Assembly: GCA_013398295.1 (NCBI GenBank)
Contig: VZSF01001131.1
Span: forward strand, 124,001 to 188,000
From: Chionis minor
Lineage: Eukaryota > Chordata > Aves > Charadriiformes > Chionididae
Direction of reading: 5' to 3'
Length of the DNA: 64,000 nucleotides
Shown here: positions 12,642-26,100 of the stretch, one piece after another
Numbering within the stretch: the stretch's first letter is position 1
Layout of the letters: each line of letters opens with the position of its first letter
The notes under the pieces: generated by a model
What the model saw: only the letters and a program-made list of their open reading frames with translations
What the model was told of the DNA's origin: nothing
Databases searched by the model: none
Translations under genes and position numbers: made by a program

Positions 12642-12655
12642 CTGCCCTCCGGTGG
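12642..12655 (-). promoter_or_regulatory. Candidate CTCF binding site
   Basis: The minus strand reads CCACCGGAGGGCAG. This fits the vertebrate CTCF core (CCA-S-Y-A-G-R-K-GGC-R-S) at all but one position. Single-motif evidence only. Confidence 0.35.
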
Positions 12656-14669
12656 GGAAAGAGCAGCAGTAGCGTCAGGCTGTGGGAGACTTCAGCTACC
12701 TGAAAAAGGCGATGGTGATGGTTGTGTGAGGTTATCCACCAAAAATTAACGAGAAAAGCAATCCGAATTAGCTACTTTTCTGCTTTAAAAACTCTTGTTT
12801 TTTCTAGTTTTTTTCTTTTTCTTTTTTTTTTTCTGAGTATACTGGTGATGAACGCGAGAGAGAAGAATGCCAAAGCAAGCTGGAAAATGGGATTCTGGAT
12901 AGAACAAGCAAACAAAGAAAGGAAATAAGTGATGGAAAAAGTAGCAGATTAGGTGCTTCTCCTGTTTCCACTACTCACTGCTTCCACTGATGGTGAAAGA
13001 TATGTTTCTGGCAGCCTAACTTGTAGGAAAGTATGCCATCATCGTTTCACAGATGAAGAATGCCTGTCTCAACCTCATTTCTCATCAGCCTGATCAGCTT
13101 GTTTGCATCAGCCCTGACTCACACTTCCAGTGTAGCTTCTGAGTAGAGCATCATCAGTATCATTTTGCGCTGGGTCTGGTAATTTTGGCTGGTAATTCCA
13201 ACTAACCCATCATGAACTTGCTCTCAAAAAAAAAAATGGCCAGTTGTGATTAAACGCTAGACTAGCAGAGGGCTGAAAGGTTGCATGGAGCAACTGAGAC
13301 AGCGGGGGAAGACAGGCAGCAGCAGCACGGCATTCTTCTTGCGGTTGCCTTGGCTTTCCACTCCCCTCCCGCACAACTACCTCCCACCTGCATCTCCTGC
13401 CTGTAACAGCATCCAATGTGCCACTTCACCCCATCCAGTTACTTTGCTCTTACTGACCCCTTCTTGGGGTGGGGGGAGGTGGCAAATCTACTCTTTGAGG
13501 AAAAAAAAAAAATCAATAAAGTGATTATTGTGAAAGAGAGTTGTATAGCTTTCCAAATCTCTGTCATCCTTGTGATCTGCTCATTTGGTGGACAAACGAA
13601 ACTAGGTAAGAAATCCTTAGCTAGCAGTCTGCCACCAGACACTGCTTATATTCTGTCCTCTGGCAAAACTTTCCCCTTCCTGCTTTAAAAGTGCTAGATT
13701 TGCTCTCCAGCAGTGTCAGGAACTACGAAATGGTTGCTTTCTAGTTCCTTTAATGAGAAGGCAAACACTGTCTAAGCACAGGTAGAACTGTCACCGCCCC
13801 TTCCACAGATACACGTAGTAGTTTGCTGGGAGTGGAACTCTTTCAACACAGCAAGTAAGCAGAAGCCCCTGGAGGTCCTCTGTTTCCAACCCCCACCAAA
13901 TCTTCCAATGCAAAGTTAAATGCTCACAATGAAGATAGGCCAAAATTGTCTTTGCAATCTCAGCTCTACTTCCTTGCACCTGTAACAGAAGTTACTTTAT
14001 GTAACCTCACATTGCCCTTCCCATTAAGATCCCTATCACACCGAATGCACACAATATCCAGTACCCAAGAAATTATTTCAGAACTGTACACCTGCTTTTT
14101 CCAAAGCATACCTCTTGGCCGACTGCACACTCCTAAGTTTGCCTCTAGATCAGAATTTATTTCTCCTAGGTCTCCTCCAGAATATTTGTTGCTGTAGTAT
14201 TTCTAAGCAGAATTATACAGTCCTCATTCAAAGAACACCTCCTGCTAATTTGTTTCAGCTGTGAGTTTCAACACTTCTGCAAATGAGACCACAAGGACAT
14301 CAGTCAGTCAGCCAGAAAATGAGGAACACTCAATTGATGACCACCTGTGAAAAATCCGGTTTAAGGAACCCTGCGGTAAAGACTAGGGCAGCTTGGAAAT
14401 TTTCAGACAAAATAGAGCTTCGCCAAAAATGCCAGTTTGTGGAGCACAGCATGTTCTGTTTAAAATATTTCAGACTGAAGGAACTGTTACCAAACTGAAA
14501 GTGATGTCTGGAGGGAACTCAGCTTAGACTTCTGAAAGGACTATTGGGTATGAAGCCAGAGAAACTGAAAGTCACAATTTCCAGATCAAAGGAGCTCATC
14601 AAAACTCTTCCCTAGGCCAAGAAGCTCTGGAAGGCAAGTATCTTAAACTTTCTAGTTTGGTATAGGCCT

Positions 14670-16940
14670 TGGACTATTACCCATTACTGCTCTTCCATGT
14701 AGGTGGTGATGAAGCTGCAACTTGTATTCCAAGGGCAGCCAAAAGACACTTCAGGGCCTTGGAACTGTTGGTAAGGGAATCTGGAGTACAGGTTATTTTT
14801 TCATGTGTCCTTCCAGTTGCAAGCAGAGACACTGGAAAAAACAGATGGCCCCAGTCTATTAATACATGCGTCTGTGCCTGGTATCACCGACACAATTTTG
14901 TTTTTTCTGATGATGGGATGGGTTACACAGCATCAGGCTTGCTAGCATCAGATGCGACTCACCTTTCTCAAAGGGGGAAGAGNAGGTGGTGATGAAGCTG
15001 CAACTTGTATTCCAAGGGCAGCCAAAAGACACTTCAGGGCCTTGGAACTGTTGGTAAGGGAATCTGGAGTACAGGTTATTTTTTCATGTGTCCTTCCAGT
15101 TGCAAGCAGAGACACTGGAAAAAACAGATGGCCCCAGTCTATTAATACATGCGTCTGTGCCTGGTATCACCGACACAATTTTGTTTTTTCTGATGATGGG
15201 ATGGGTTACACAGCATCAGGCTTGCTAGCATCAGATGCGACTCACCTTTCTCAAAGGGGGAAGAGGGTCTTTACTCACAAGCTGGCCGAGCTCATTGACA
15301 GAGCTTTAAAATAGGCTTAAAGGGGGAGCGGGACAATATCAGGCTTGCCTGTGATAAGCAGTGGGATGACACACCAAGCTCAGAGGGATGGGGTGCTAGG
15401 GAGGGCCCTCAGCCTGGTGCTCTGAGACATGCTGGCTACGCTGCAGCACACTTGAAGCCTTCCAGAGATGAGCCAGGGGCTCCTGAGGTAATAGGAACCA
15501 AGCAGGAAACAGCAGTGAAACACCTCAAAGGAATCAAGGGGTGTTCCTCTAAGAAGGTGACACAGCCGACTGCCCAGCTGAAGGGCCTCTACACCAATGC
15601 ATGCAGCATAGGCAACAAACAGGAGGAGCTGGAAGCCACCATGCTGCTAGGAAGCTGGGACCTAGTTGCCATTATGAAACTTGGTGGGACAAATCCCATG
15701 ACTGGAATGTGGTTCTTGATGGCTACAGGCTGTTCAGAAGGGACAGGTGAGGCAGTAGGGGCAGAGGCATTGCCCTCTACATCAAGAAATGGATAGAGTG
15801 TGAAGAGTTGTCTCTGAGGAATAGCCACGAGCAGATTGAAAGCTTATGGATAGGAATTAGAGACTGAGGCAACAAGGGGAACCTTGTGGTTGGTGTCTGC
15901 TACAGGCCGCCTGATCAAGGGGAGCCTATTAATGAAGCCTTCTTACTCCAGCTACAGGAGGCATCGCACTCACAGGCTCTCGTCCTGCTGGGGGACTTTA
16001 ACCACCCCAACATCTGCTGGAAAAGTAGCAGTAGCAAGTTACAGGCAATGGAGGAGACTCCTGGAATGCATTGGGGATAACTTCTTAAGCCTGGTAATAG
16101 ACAGCCCTGCCAGAGGGGATGAGATACTGGACCTGATGGACACCAACACAAGTGAGCTAATGGCGACATGAAGACTGGAGGCAGCCTGTACTGCAGTGAT
16201 CATGCACTGGTGGAGTTTGCAGTCCTGAGGGATATGGCTCAGGTGAGGACTAAAGTCAGGACCCTGAATTTTAGGAAGGCAAACTTCCAGCTCTTCAAGG
16301 AGTTAGTCAATAGGACCCCCTGGGAAACTGCCCTCAGGGACAAGGGAGCAGACAGAGCTGCAGATATTTAAGGACACTTTACATAAAGTGCAAGAGCTCC
16401 CAAGCCCCAGATGTAAGAAATCAGGAAAGGAAGGCAAGAGATTGGCATGGCTGAGTCAAGACCTGCTGGTCAACCTAAAGGGCAAGAAAGAGATGCACAG
16501 GCATGGGGAGCAGGGACAGGTATCCTGGGAAGAGTATAGGGACACTGCTCAGTTGTGTAGGGATGGGGTCAGGAAGGCCAAGGTGCAGCTGGAGCTGAAG
16601 TTGGCAAGGGATGGAAAAAATAATAAGGGCCTCTACAAGAACGTCAGCCAGAAAAGGAAGGTCCCACCTGAGGAGCAAGACTGACAAAAGGTAGCAATGA
16701 ACAAGGAGAAAGGGGTAGATTTAGACTAGATAGAAGGAAGACTTTTTTTACAATGTGGGTGGTGAAACACTGGAACGGGCTGCGCAGAGAGGTGGTAGAT
16801 GTCCCATCCCTGGAAACATTCCAGATCAGGTTTGATGCAGCTCTGAGTAACCAGAGGTAGTTGAAGATGTTCCTGCTCATTGCAGGGTGGTTTGGAGTAG
16901 ATGACCTTTGAAGGTACCTATGACTCTATGGTTCTACTGT
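14670..16940 (+). mobile_element. CR1 LINE with ORF1 esterase end and endonuclease, RT region deleted
   Basis: Order on the plus strand: the C-terminal half of ORF1 with an SGNH-esterase-like domain (LLLFHVGGDE, then LLASDATHLSQRGK, whose D-x-x-H resembles the catalytic pair, ending LAELIDRALK at about 15312). Next is a linker, then ORF2's APE-type endonuclease ([37 protein letters not shown]) to about 16370. The post-endonuclease linker runs to about 16684. The sequence then jumps to the CR1 3' tail (about 16690-16940, ending gactctatggttctac), so the whole reverse transcriptase is missing. Frames are broken in several places. Part of ORF1 is present twice around an N at 14983. Confidence 0.9.
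14701..15265 (+). repeat. Exact 282-bp tandem duplicate around a single N
   Basis: 14701-14982 and 14984-15265 appear identical, offset 283, separated by one N at 14983. The unit is CR1 ORF1 esterase sequence. The lack of any difference in an otherwise decayed element, and the N at the seam, point to unmerged overlapping contig ends rather than biology. Confidence 0.9.
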
Positions 16941-18554
16941 GAGCTCAGTTTGGAAGGGAACTCAGGTACACGCTGAGATACAGAACTTCCTGCAGCCATT
17001 GGAATTCCTAACATTCATCAGGATTAGAGTTAGGTTCTGAAGAACTTAAATTTGCCAAAAAGGTTTTGGAAGGAATGGTTTTAAGCTGAAATTGAAACAA
17101 CCCCAGATTTAAAGAAAGAAAAAAAATACCAAAATCTGCAGAAAGTAAACATGGTTTTTCAGCCAGGTCTCACAGACAGAAAGGGAATACCAGTCTGATT
17201 TAAATACAACATCATAATTTCTCTTCTTTCATGTTCTGTCTTTACTACTTCCAATATTTCTGAAAACTAGTCTGGGCCTCAGCTTAAACCACTGCCCATC
17301 GATACCCTATTTTCCACAGGATGAAGTAAGTGCTTCCTATGCATTGAGTGAAGTGGGCAGGGGGGAAAGGAGCAGAAAAAAAAAAAGCCAAAGGAAACCT
17401 GCAAGTGAGTGAATGAAGATTATTACTTGGCCACATGGTTTGATTCAATTTACACTCTTGAATTTCGGGTTACGCAGTACCTGATGACTGCTAGCAGCTT
17501 GCTGCGCTTAACTGGAACATGCCCTGTGCATTACACAAATATTTGCTGATACTGATGAAACACACACTGAGGATCCCATGTTTCATTTGCACTCAGGAAA
17601 TGAACACCTCAGCAGGACCCTTTCTGAACTGTTCCCACCAATCTCAGTCCTTTCTTTGCCTCCCACATCTCCTGGTTTCTTACCACAGAATTAGACAGGG
17701 CAAAGGCATCATTTGGGAGGTCTGTACTCCAGCCTGCTCAAAGCAGGATCAACACTGAATTCAGACCACATTACTCAGGGCTTTTTCTATTAAGGTGCTG
17801 GAAATATGTAGGAACAGATTTTTCATATCCACTCTGGGCAACCTGCTTCTGTGGTTGACTGTCCCCACGGTGTGACTCTTCACCCAATTCCTGCTCAGAT
17901 TTTGGCTGACACACAGCTTGTGCTAAGAGCTAATGTATGCTGGGATCATGAGGTCAAAGTGAAGGCAACACATAGGCAGGAGATGGTGGTCCAAAAGGTC
18001 TAAAGGGCATTATGCAGCCATTTTCACCTGCAGCTTGCTGTCTCCTGCAACTACCATCCTTGTGTATTCGTTGTCTGGCAGTTTCTTTATAACATGCTAA
18101 CTCATGGCTGGAAGGTATAAATACATCCACTTACCCAAAAAGTTTTAGAAGCAGATTCAACAGCAGCTGGACTGCTGGGGCTTTCACGCTTCCCACTGTG
18201 ATATAGGGAATGCCCACACCATGACAGAGGAGGAAGGATGAGTGCTTTCCCTGTCGGCTAGGTAACTTTTTTGCCTATAGGTGCATGAATTACAAGTTAT
18301 GAGTTACGAGTTATGGATTAGAGAGCTTGTGAGTTAGAAACCTCATGACTTAAGAAATGAATTAGTGAATTCATGTTAGAGTAGTCTGTACAAAGGGGAT
18401 TGAACCCTTATTTGTCATATTTGTTTCTTTTCCTAATGAGCTTATAAAATAAAGTTTAATTTACAGAGCATGTCAACCTCTAAGTCTGAGAGATCCAAAT
18501 GGACCATGACACCACGGTAATAATTTTTTTCCTAATGTCAAATATGAACTTCCC
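16941..18554. other. Intergenic DNA, no gene seen
   Basis: Unique-looking AT-rich sequence. Around 18285-18375 a degenerate run of gagttac/gagttat-like heptamers is visible. Confidence 0.5.
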
Positions 18555-19060
18555 AGTTTGATTTGTGCCCATTGTCTCTTCTCACAACACCGCGGATCTC
18601 AAAGGGTATGAGTCTGTTTTCTTGACTACCTCCTAACTGGTATTGGAAGGCTGCTATGAGGATCCTCCAGGCCTTTCTCCAGGGTGGACAAACCCAATTC
18701 CCTCAGCCCCTCCTCACAGGTTAGGTGTGTGCTCTACCCCAACCACCCCCTTACATTACAAATGCACCCCCTCAAGTTTCTAACTGTCCTTGTATTTGGG
18801 GTGTAGTGTGTCCAAACCTGGATGTTGGATCCCAAATACTCTCTGAAAAGAGCCAAGAAAATGGGAATAACCCCTTCCCTTAATCTACTTATGACACTCC
18901 TGTTAACACAGAGCAGTATGCTGTTAGCCGTTGTCTCTGACAGGGCTCACTGCAGACTTGTCTTTAGCTTGCTTTCCCCTAGGCTGCCTTGACCCTTTTC
19001 CACAAAGCTGTTGTCTTTGCCTAACCTAACTTAGTCACCAGGCTTTTCACTACCAGTCCA
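18555..19060 (-). mobile_element. Old, heavily diverged CR1 fragment
   Basis: The plus strand carries reverse-complement CR1 landmarks in the right order: ctttctccagggtggacaaa, attccctcagcccctcctca, then a block around cagagcagtatgctgttagcc. Divergence is much higher than in the other CR1 copies here. Both ends are approximate, and a weaker match may continue to about 19290. Confidence 0.7.
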
Positions 19061-22000
19061 TTTCATGCCCTTGCATTTCTCCTCACCTCACAAGCAATCA
19101 AGTCCTACTTAGGGTCTCTCCAATTTCTGCAGTCCAGTTCCTGGTTTGTTTCCCCCATCACCCCTAAGCTCTACGTAGCCTGCAAACTCCATGAGATCCT
19201 TTCTACCTCAAATATTTAGCTTCCGTCTTCCCTATGTTTGCATCAACTTCCTTCTCACTGCTGCTTGGACTGACCTTGAAAAACAATCTTAGATCCTAGT
19301 GATGGTGGTAATCTATGCACTCAGCTAAGAGACAAAACTGCTGGGAACATTCTCCTCTCCCTTTTAAAAGTTCCATAAAGATAGAATATGCTTAAAGTGA
19401 GAAAGCATAAAATATTCTTCAAAAGCATACACCTTGTCAAAGTATGAATGGACAAGACAAAAAGGAAGAAAGAAAGAAAACCCTGGTTAAACCAAAGCAA
19501 ACCCCATGTTACGCACATTTCTTCTTTCAAAGCATAGAGCCTCTACACCTTTCCAAAGAAAAAGTAGCCAAATCATTACAATAAAATCCAAACTATGCAC
19601 TTTCCTTACCCTTCTCTTTAGAAGAGTAGAACTTTGGGGCTGAAGTTATCCAAGACAAGTCAACCTAAGACATAAACCAGAGATACAGAAAATCTCAACT
19701 CCAGTGGTATAAGCTTGGCAAAGCTATGGGACAGTTGAAATTAAAGTCTTACAGCAGCAAACGCTGAGCAATTGGAGAAACACTCAAAGGCAGGAGAGCC
19801 ATGTAATGAGTATACTCACTATGTTGGTAGGGAGTGTGATGGCACATTATATAACAGACATATTTTCATTTTTAAGATACAAACTACATGTTTCAAAGAA
19901 GCTATATATCTGCCAACTGCACGTTATTAAAAAGGAAAGAGTGATGCAGGCTCACACTTTTTGTGAAAATGTACTGGAAAGAAAATGTTCAAGTCCCTTG
20001 TGTTTGCCACGATGTTGCTTAGCAGCACATGAAAAAGAACCAGAGTATTTACACAGTTTGTTTCTTTTGCTGAAACCTATCTTAAATGCTAGATGTCCTT
20101 GATAAGACTGCAAAATATGGTATGAACCAACTAGATACTACTTATTACTGACCACACTTATTTAAATAACATTTGTCAAATGCGGAAAGTTTCAGTAGCT
20201 CCCACTAACTGAAGTATGATTGTGGCCTGGATGCACTTTGCTACCTCATGTATCACCGGTTTGTTAGCAGAACCATCAGGAATGAGGTATTCTCCTTTTC
20301 TTCCTACTTTGGTCAGAAAATGTTGATCTGTTAAAACTCAACTTTGTGTAGAAGCAGATTAATTTTGAGAAGACAGCTTTTCTCATGAAGCCAGCAGAAA
20401 ACTAACCCAACATCAACAAAATTGCCAGCTTTGTCTGCAGAAACATCTGAACAGTCTGTCAACTTGAACTCTCTGCACACATGTGGGAGTTCTCATGATT
20501 CACATGTTTCGTGAAGAAACTTGAGGTTACTTTTCATCCTACTGAAGGAAGGGAACACTTCTGAAATCTTTTCACTGGGAAGAGGAAAGTGTTCCTCCAA
20601 GCCACACCATACCCCAAACACTTTCCAAAGTTACGTGCTGTTCACATGTAGCAGAAGGAAGAAATACGGCAAGGGAAAGGGGCAGTGATGATAATCGATT
20701 TAACTTCACAGAATTTTTGCTATGTGCTATATGTTTAAACTGTTACACTGTGTCTATTTATAGCAAAACCACACTTTCTAAGGTGCCAAGCACCTTCAGA
20801 ATTGGCTTAAGCTAAGCACACACGAGCCCACTGAAACTGTGGGGGAAACTTACATACCAAAAGTTAAATTTGCAAGTTTAGCCATCAAATCTCCGGGAAA
20901 GCAACAATAACAACATTTTTTTCTATAATCAGAAAATGCTAAAAATAACAGACTTCTGATTTGAGATTCCGGGCATTTCTTTAACACATATCAGTAATAA
21001 CAGACAACTCATTGAATGCTAATACTTGTTTTATCTACCTGAAGCCTCACACAACCTTTGGCTAAATTGAGGGTTCCTTTAGAGGATTTAAAATGCCTTT
21101 TTGGCAAACTTAGCACATCAAAGTTAATAAATAAGTAAACAAAAAGAAGAAGAAAAAGTAGCAGCAGCAGCTTTGGCTCCACAACACATAAAGAAATAAA
21201 TTTGTATAAGGAGGTCTTCCAGGCATTTTGAAACTGTAGTTAAGCCTCATGAAAAACCCAGTGTAGTAATCCAATACACATATGCTTATTGCTGAAATGC
21301 CTTCCTGAAACCCAGAGAAGTTGAATTAATGTTTTGTTAATTTACCATAGTCTGTAATTCCTAGCTCCAAATCTCTTTTATTTATTGTCTGTCACCATGA
21401 GAACGCAATGAAATCAGCATGATTTATAAAAACAGACAAGGAGACTGCAATATACAAAGCATCTTTTCTTTACTAAATGAGCTTATACGACACAATTCTC
21501 AACCCCTAAAAAATATTTTCAAATGAAGTACAGTCCATTACCGTGGTTTTTATTATTTTGTCTATTCCAGCAGCACTTCAATACTTCTTTGAAGATCAGT
21601 GGACTAAGTATTCAATGTTTGTATTACCATAGCTCCTAGAAGTCTTGGCCACACTATTACCATGCTATTACCATGCTATTGCCCCACGGATTCTTGGAGC
21701 AAAAAAAGACATAAATCTTACCTACTGAACAAAGCAGAGAGACAAAAGAAAAGAAAAAATGACATCTGTCTTTCTACAGGTCTGAGTTGTTGATTTTTTT
21801 TCTTTTTTTTTTTCTTTTTTTTTTGGTAAAACAGAGTTCAAAACTGCAGAAAAAAACTATAGTTAATGTAGAGATTAAGCCCACATTTCTTGGTATTTTC
21901 TTAGCTTTATGGCTGGTTCTAGGTTTGTCAGATTTTTCTTTTTTCTTGCATAGAATGGATCATAGCAAAAAAGCAAGAGAAATACAAATATGCATGCAGT

Positions 22001-22956
22001 AATATTTCCATTGGTTAAAATATGCAAAAGAAGATAAAATTCTATGCCCAAATGTCAAAGGCTTATATATGTGTATGTACGTACTTTCGTATATATACAT
22101 ATACATATATATACTATTTATATATACATATCTATATATGACTGCAGAAATTAGGAAGCCAGAAATCCAGTTCCACCTACTGTATTGTGTCTAATCTCCC
22201 TGTGTGTCTTTCTGTCTCTGCCTTGCTTACATAGAAATATACATATATACCTTGATCAACAGCAATGCTTTTAAGATTGAGCTGTTGAAGCATCATACAT
22301 ATCCCTCTTCCAATAAAATTAATTCTAATTAGTAAATACTAATAGATCTTAGCAATTTATATGCCTTTTGTTCACAGGGAAAGAGCAAGTCAGTGGCGAT
22401 TATTCTGTATATTCCTGAGGAGTTTGTCTTCTTTATACTGTACCTTTAGACTTTTCAATATCCCATACATTTAGACTTTTTCCTTCCCCAAAATCTTGGT
22501 GTCAAAGAAAAAAACCAAAAAATACCCCTCCAGAACCCACCTGACACCTCCATTTTGTGATGAGGAATCTAGTGTTTGATGTTTCTTCCCCATACTTTAG
22601 ACTTCAAATATTGTATTGATGAAACAAAGCAAATCTAAGATGCATATGTGTTTTAATTTTCCTTTTCCATTATGAATAATAATTTGATAGTCAGTGGTCC
22701 TGTTTATGATATACTTCATGGTCAACTCCTTTTATTTTCCTTATGGACAAGAAATTGTTTCAGAGCCAAAAAACTATTGCTTTACAGTTGTTATTTAGAG
22801 TCTCCTATTGTCTACAATAAGTTGGCTTTCTGGTAATCACATGATGGTTATATCTCACAAATATATCTGGTGTGTTTCCTGTTTTGGGTTCACTTATTAA
22901 ACAGAAGAAAAGTTCTCAGAAGCTGGTGGCAGATGGGGAGAGACTGAATTGGCAGC
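19061..22956. other. Intergenic DNA downstream of TNFSF13B, no gene seen
   Basis: AT-rich, with a poly-T/pyrimidine tract near 21795-21825. The open frames present have no recognisable domain. Confidence 0.5.
22063..22140. repeat. TA/TG-rich microsatellite
   Basis: Imperfect (TA)n(TG)n tract with tatatac and gtatgtac units. Confidence 0.8.
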
Positions 22957-22962
22957 TTTATT
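22957..22962 (-). terminator. Probable TNFSF13B polyadenylation signal
   Basis: AATAAA on the minus strand, about 80 nt after the TGA, gives a very short 3' UTR. A longer alternative is not excluded. Confidence 0.65.
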
Positions 22963-23040
22963 ACAATTCAATATTTTTTCTGACAAAGGCATAGGAAAAG
23001 AAGAAAACTGCATTAAGCATAATAACAGAAATTAAGGGCT

Positions 23041-23153
23041 TCAGAGGAGTCTAACTGCACCAAAAAAAGTACCATCTCCATCCAAGGATATTTTGGCCCG
23101 TCTTCGTGGTATTGTAAGTTGAAGTTCATCCCCTTCTTCTAATTTTGCAATGC
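23041..23153 (-). CDS. TNFSF13B: TNFSF13B exon 6: C-terminal strands and stop
   Basis: 113 nt from TTTTGCCAG| to TGA at 23043-23041. It encodes [18 protein letters not shown] and [16 protein letters not shown], the end of the TNF fold. Confidence 0.95.
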
Positions 23154-26100
23154 CTGGCAAAAGATTTGGATTATATGTAAGTTAATATCTCAAATACATT
23201 ATTTTCATAAATCATAGAATCATAGAATGGTTAGAGTTGGAAGGGACCTTAAAGATCATCAAGTTCCAAGCCCCCTGCCATGGGCAGGGACACCTCTGAC
23301 TACAGCAGGTTGCTCAAAGCCCCATCCAGCCTGGCCTTAAACACTTCCAGGGATGGGGCCTCCACAACTTCCCTGGGCAACCTGTTCCAGTGCCTCACCA
23401 CCCTCACAGTAAAGAACTTCTTCCTAATATCTAATCTAAATCTCCCCTCTTCCAATTTAAAACCATTACCCCTTGTCCTATCACTAGACTTCCTGACAAA
23501 GAGTCCCTCTCCAGTTCTCCTGTAGGCTCCCTTCAGATACTGAAAGGCTGCTCTCAGGTCTCCCCGGAGCCTTCTCTTCTCCAGGCTGAACAGCCCCAGC
23601 TCTCTCAGCCTATCGTCGTAGGAGAGGTGCGTATGGTATTCAAAATGTCATTCAAAATGGTATTCAAAAAGTCACTACACATCGTCTTACAAATATAAGC
23701 ATGGCTTGTTATTTGTGAGGAGTGCTTTTTTATCTTGTCTTCCAAATTGCAGCCGTAGCCTACCCAAAGCTGACACCGAATGTCTTCTGTGGAGCGGCTT
23801 TCCACTCTGCACTCAGCATATCACAGTTCACTTAAGCAAACGCTGCAAAAATTATTAACAGTAGTGTACCCAGATTCCTCTGATATGGTGATGCAACAGT
23901 CAAGGTCAGCATTGAGTATTGCTGGCCCTAGACCACTCTGTTCCCACACATGTGGAGGAGGTCTCATGAGCTTTACCAACCAAATGAAGTTACCAGACAT
24001 CAGCTGATCCACTGCAATTGCAGAGCACGAAAGTCTGCTTCCTGCCAGCCACACATCAGCTGACGCGATAACCGAAAGCACCTCGCCTTCAAGTTGCAGT
24101 CGCTAATCTGAGAGCACATCTGACCCCTGCTGCGATACGCGCTCAACAACTCAAGATACTGCAGTGAGATTTGGTTTTCCAGGTGAAAGCAGAAGGGTGG
24201 GAATTTGGGAAACGGGAACTGTGAAGTGGCTGGATGGAGTAGAGATTCTAGTTAAGAAAGTGGGGGGAGTAATACAAGGGTGAAATAAGAGAACAGATGA
24301 AATTGAAGGTGGTTATGATGCCAGAATGTGTAGGTGGAGGGACAGAAAGTTAAAGAAAATGTTTGGACAGCCTCAGTTGCCTGGAAGAAGTAGCTAATTT
24401 ATTTTTATTTGGAAAAAAGTTAGCTTCCTTCCCCATCCCATTTGTTTAGTGCCATTACTTGCCAACAGTCAACTCCATCACTCAATGTCACCCACTTTTT
24501 TATAAGGTATTGAAAAATTCACACAGATCTTGCCGGAAAATAACAAAAGAGAAAACCCTCAAATCCACCATTAAGGGGGAAATACAGAGAGGTAAGAGCT
24601 ACCAAACAAGATTTAATAGGCCTTGATAATAATTCCTTAAACACTACTGCAGGAATATACATATATTTTGAGCATTGAGCTTGCTGGACTTGCATTAAAT
24701 ATTTTAATTGGTCTTTCTTGTGATGTTTTTGCAGTCAGAAAGAGCTCCTGATAGGAATTAACTATTTTTCATCTAACCAAAGAGCAAAACTGAAGTAGTC
24801 ATTTTAAGCGGTAGAGAATTAAGCTGGTAAGAAATACCTTTGGAAATCCCACAGTAAGGTATGCAAAAATTGGGAGGTTAAAATTAATATATGATGTTTT
24901 AAAGCAGAACATAGCCCCTAAATATTTTATTGGGATAACTAACTGTGGAATTCAACCCCTAAGTAAAACTGAGTTCTTCAATAAGAACAGTATGTACTCC
25001 TTTTGTCTGCCTCACGCATCCAGCTGAAAGCACCGAAGTATCTAACCACAACCACACTACACAGCCGACGGAGAGAGGGGAATTGTTCATGTCCCCTAAG
25101 TTAGAAGCATACCCTCCAACTGCCAATTCTTATATAAAACTGGATTGTTTTTGAAAGTATTCTGTAATTATTCAATTAACCAGATCCTGAATGCAGTTCA
25201 TTTTCTTTACAACTGCCACAATACTTAATCGCCCAACACTACAGATTCTATTTGATACAGTTTATTTGCAAAAAAACAAAAAAAAAAAGGAGAATGTAGA
25301 CGCTTACCAGCAGTATAGCAAGAATTATTTGGATAAGACTGTGGCATATTTTGGATGCAACGAAACAATGTCACCAAGCTGAGATCATCACCAAACACGT
25401 GGGCCTTCTTCCTCTGTATTAGATGTCCCATAGCAAATGTTGTATCTGTATATAAAACCTACAGAATGAAGAGGTACAAACTTTAAACACATTGTATGGA
25501 GACATTAAAAATCCTTTAAAAAATCAGATGCTGAAGAGAATTGAGCTTTCTCACCTGACCATATATGAAAAAATATCCTGTTTCTTTGATCACTATTTTA
25601 TTTCCTTGTTCTTCCAGAGCTGTTCCGCGTTTAAAGCTCAGAAGCCAGGGGACAATGCTCGAATCATCTAAAAGAAACAACAATTTTTAGGTAATCAGAA
25701 AGAAAAGTTACTTTCTTTATTTTCATTTGCCAAAAAAATTATTAAAGCTGACTTCTAGTCGAGACTTCCAGTCTCACTAGATGGATTTCCCCACAGAAAA
25801 GAGGATATTTGCAAGAGCTGTCCAGATGCAGGGGCCTCTTTTTTTTTCTTTTTTCTTTAACTTCGGCAACATAACTCAATTAATGCTTTGAAGTTAGATA
25901 AAATCGGATGGAAGTGTTAATACATTGAATAGTTAGCTTTAAATCACAGAACATATTCTTACCTTTCTGTTGGATATCACTTTTGCTGTCAGCAATCAGT
26001 TGCAAGCAGGCCTGCAGCACTGTGAAGAGAAAGCATTTTGATATTAAAGAAATATAAATCCATAACAGAATAAAGTTTTGAAACTCCTTTAAAAAAAAAA

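Larger units (their letters stand above)
9937..14669. other. Intergenic DNA with simple repeats, no gene seen
   Basis: Contains the second 108-bp repeat copy, a TG/TA microsatellite, a GTTT run (about 12405-12425), a 20-base poly-T (12559-12578) and a possible CTCF site (12642-12655). Short open frames here have no recognisable domain. Confidence 0.55.

Noticed and set aside
14669..15314. Two tandem SGNH-hydrolase genes
   Set aside because: These are the CR1 ORF1 esterase end, and the second copy is an exact duplicate across an N.
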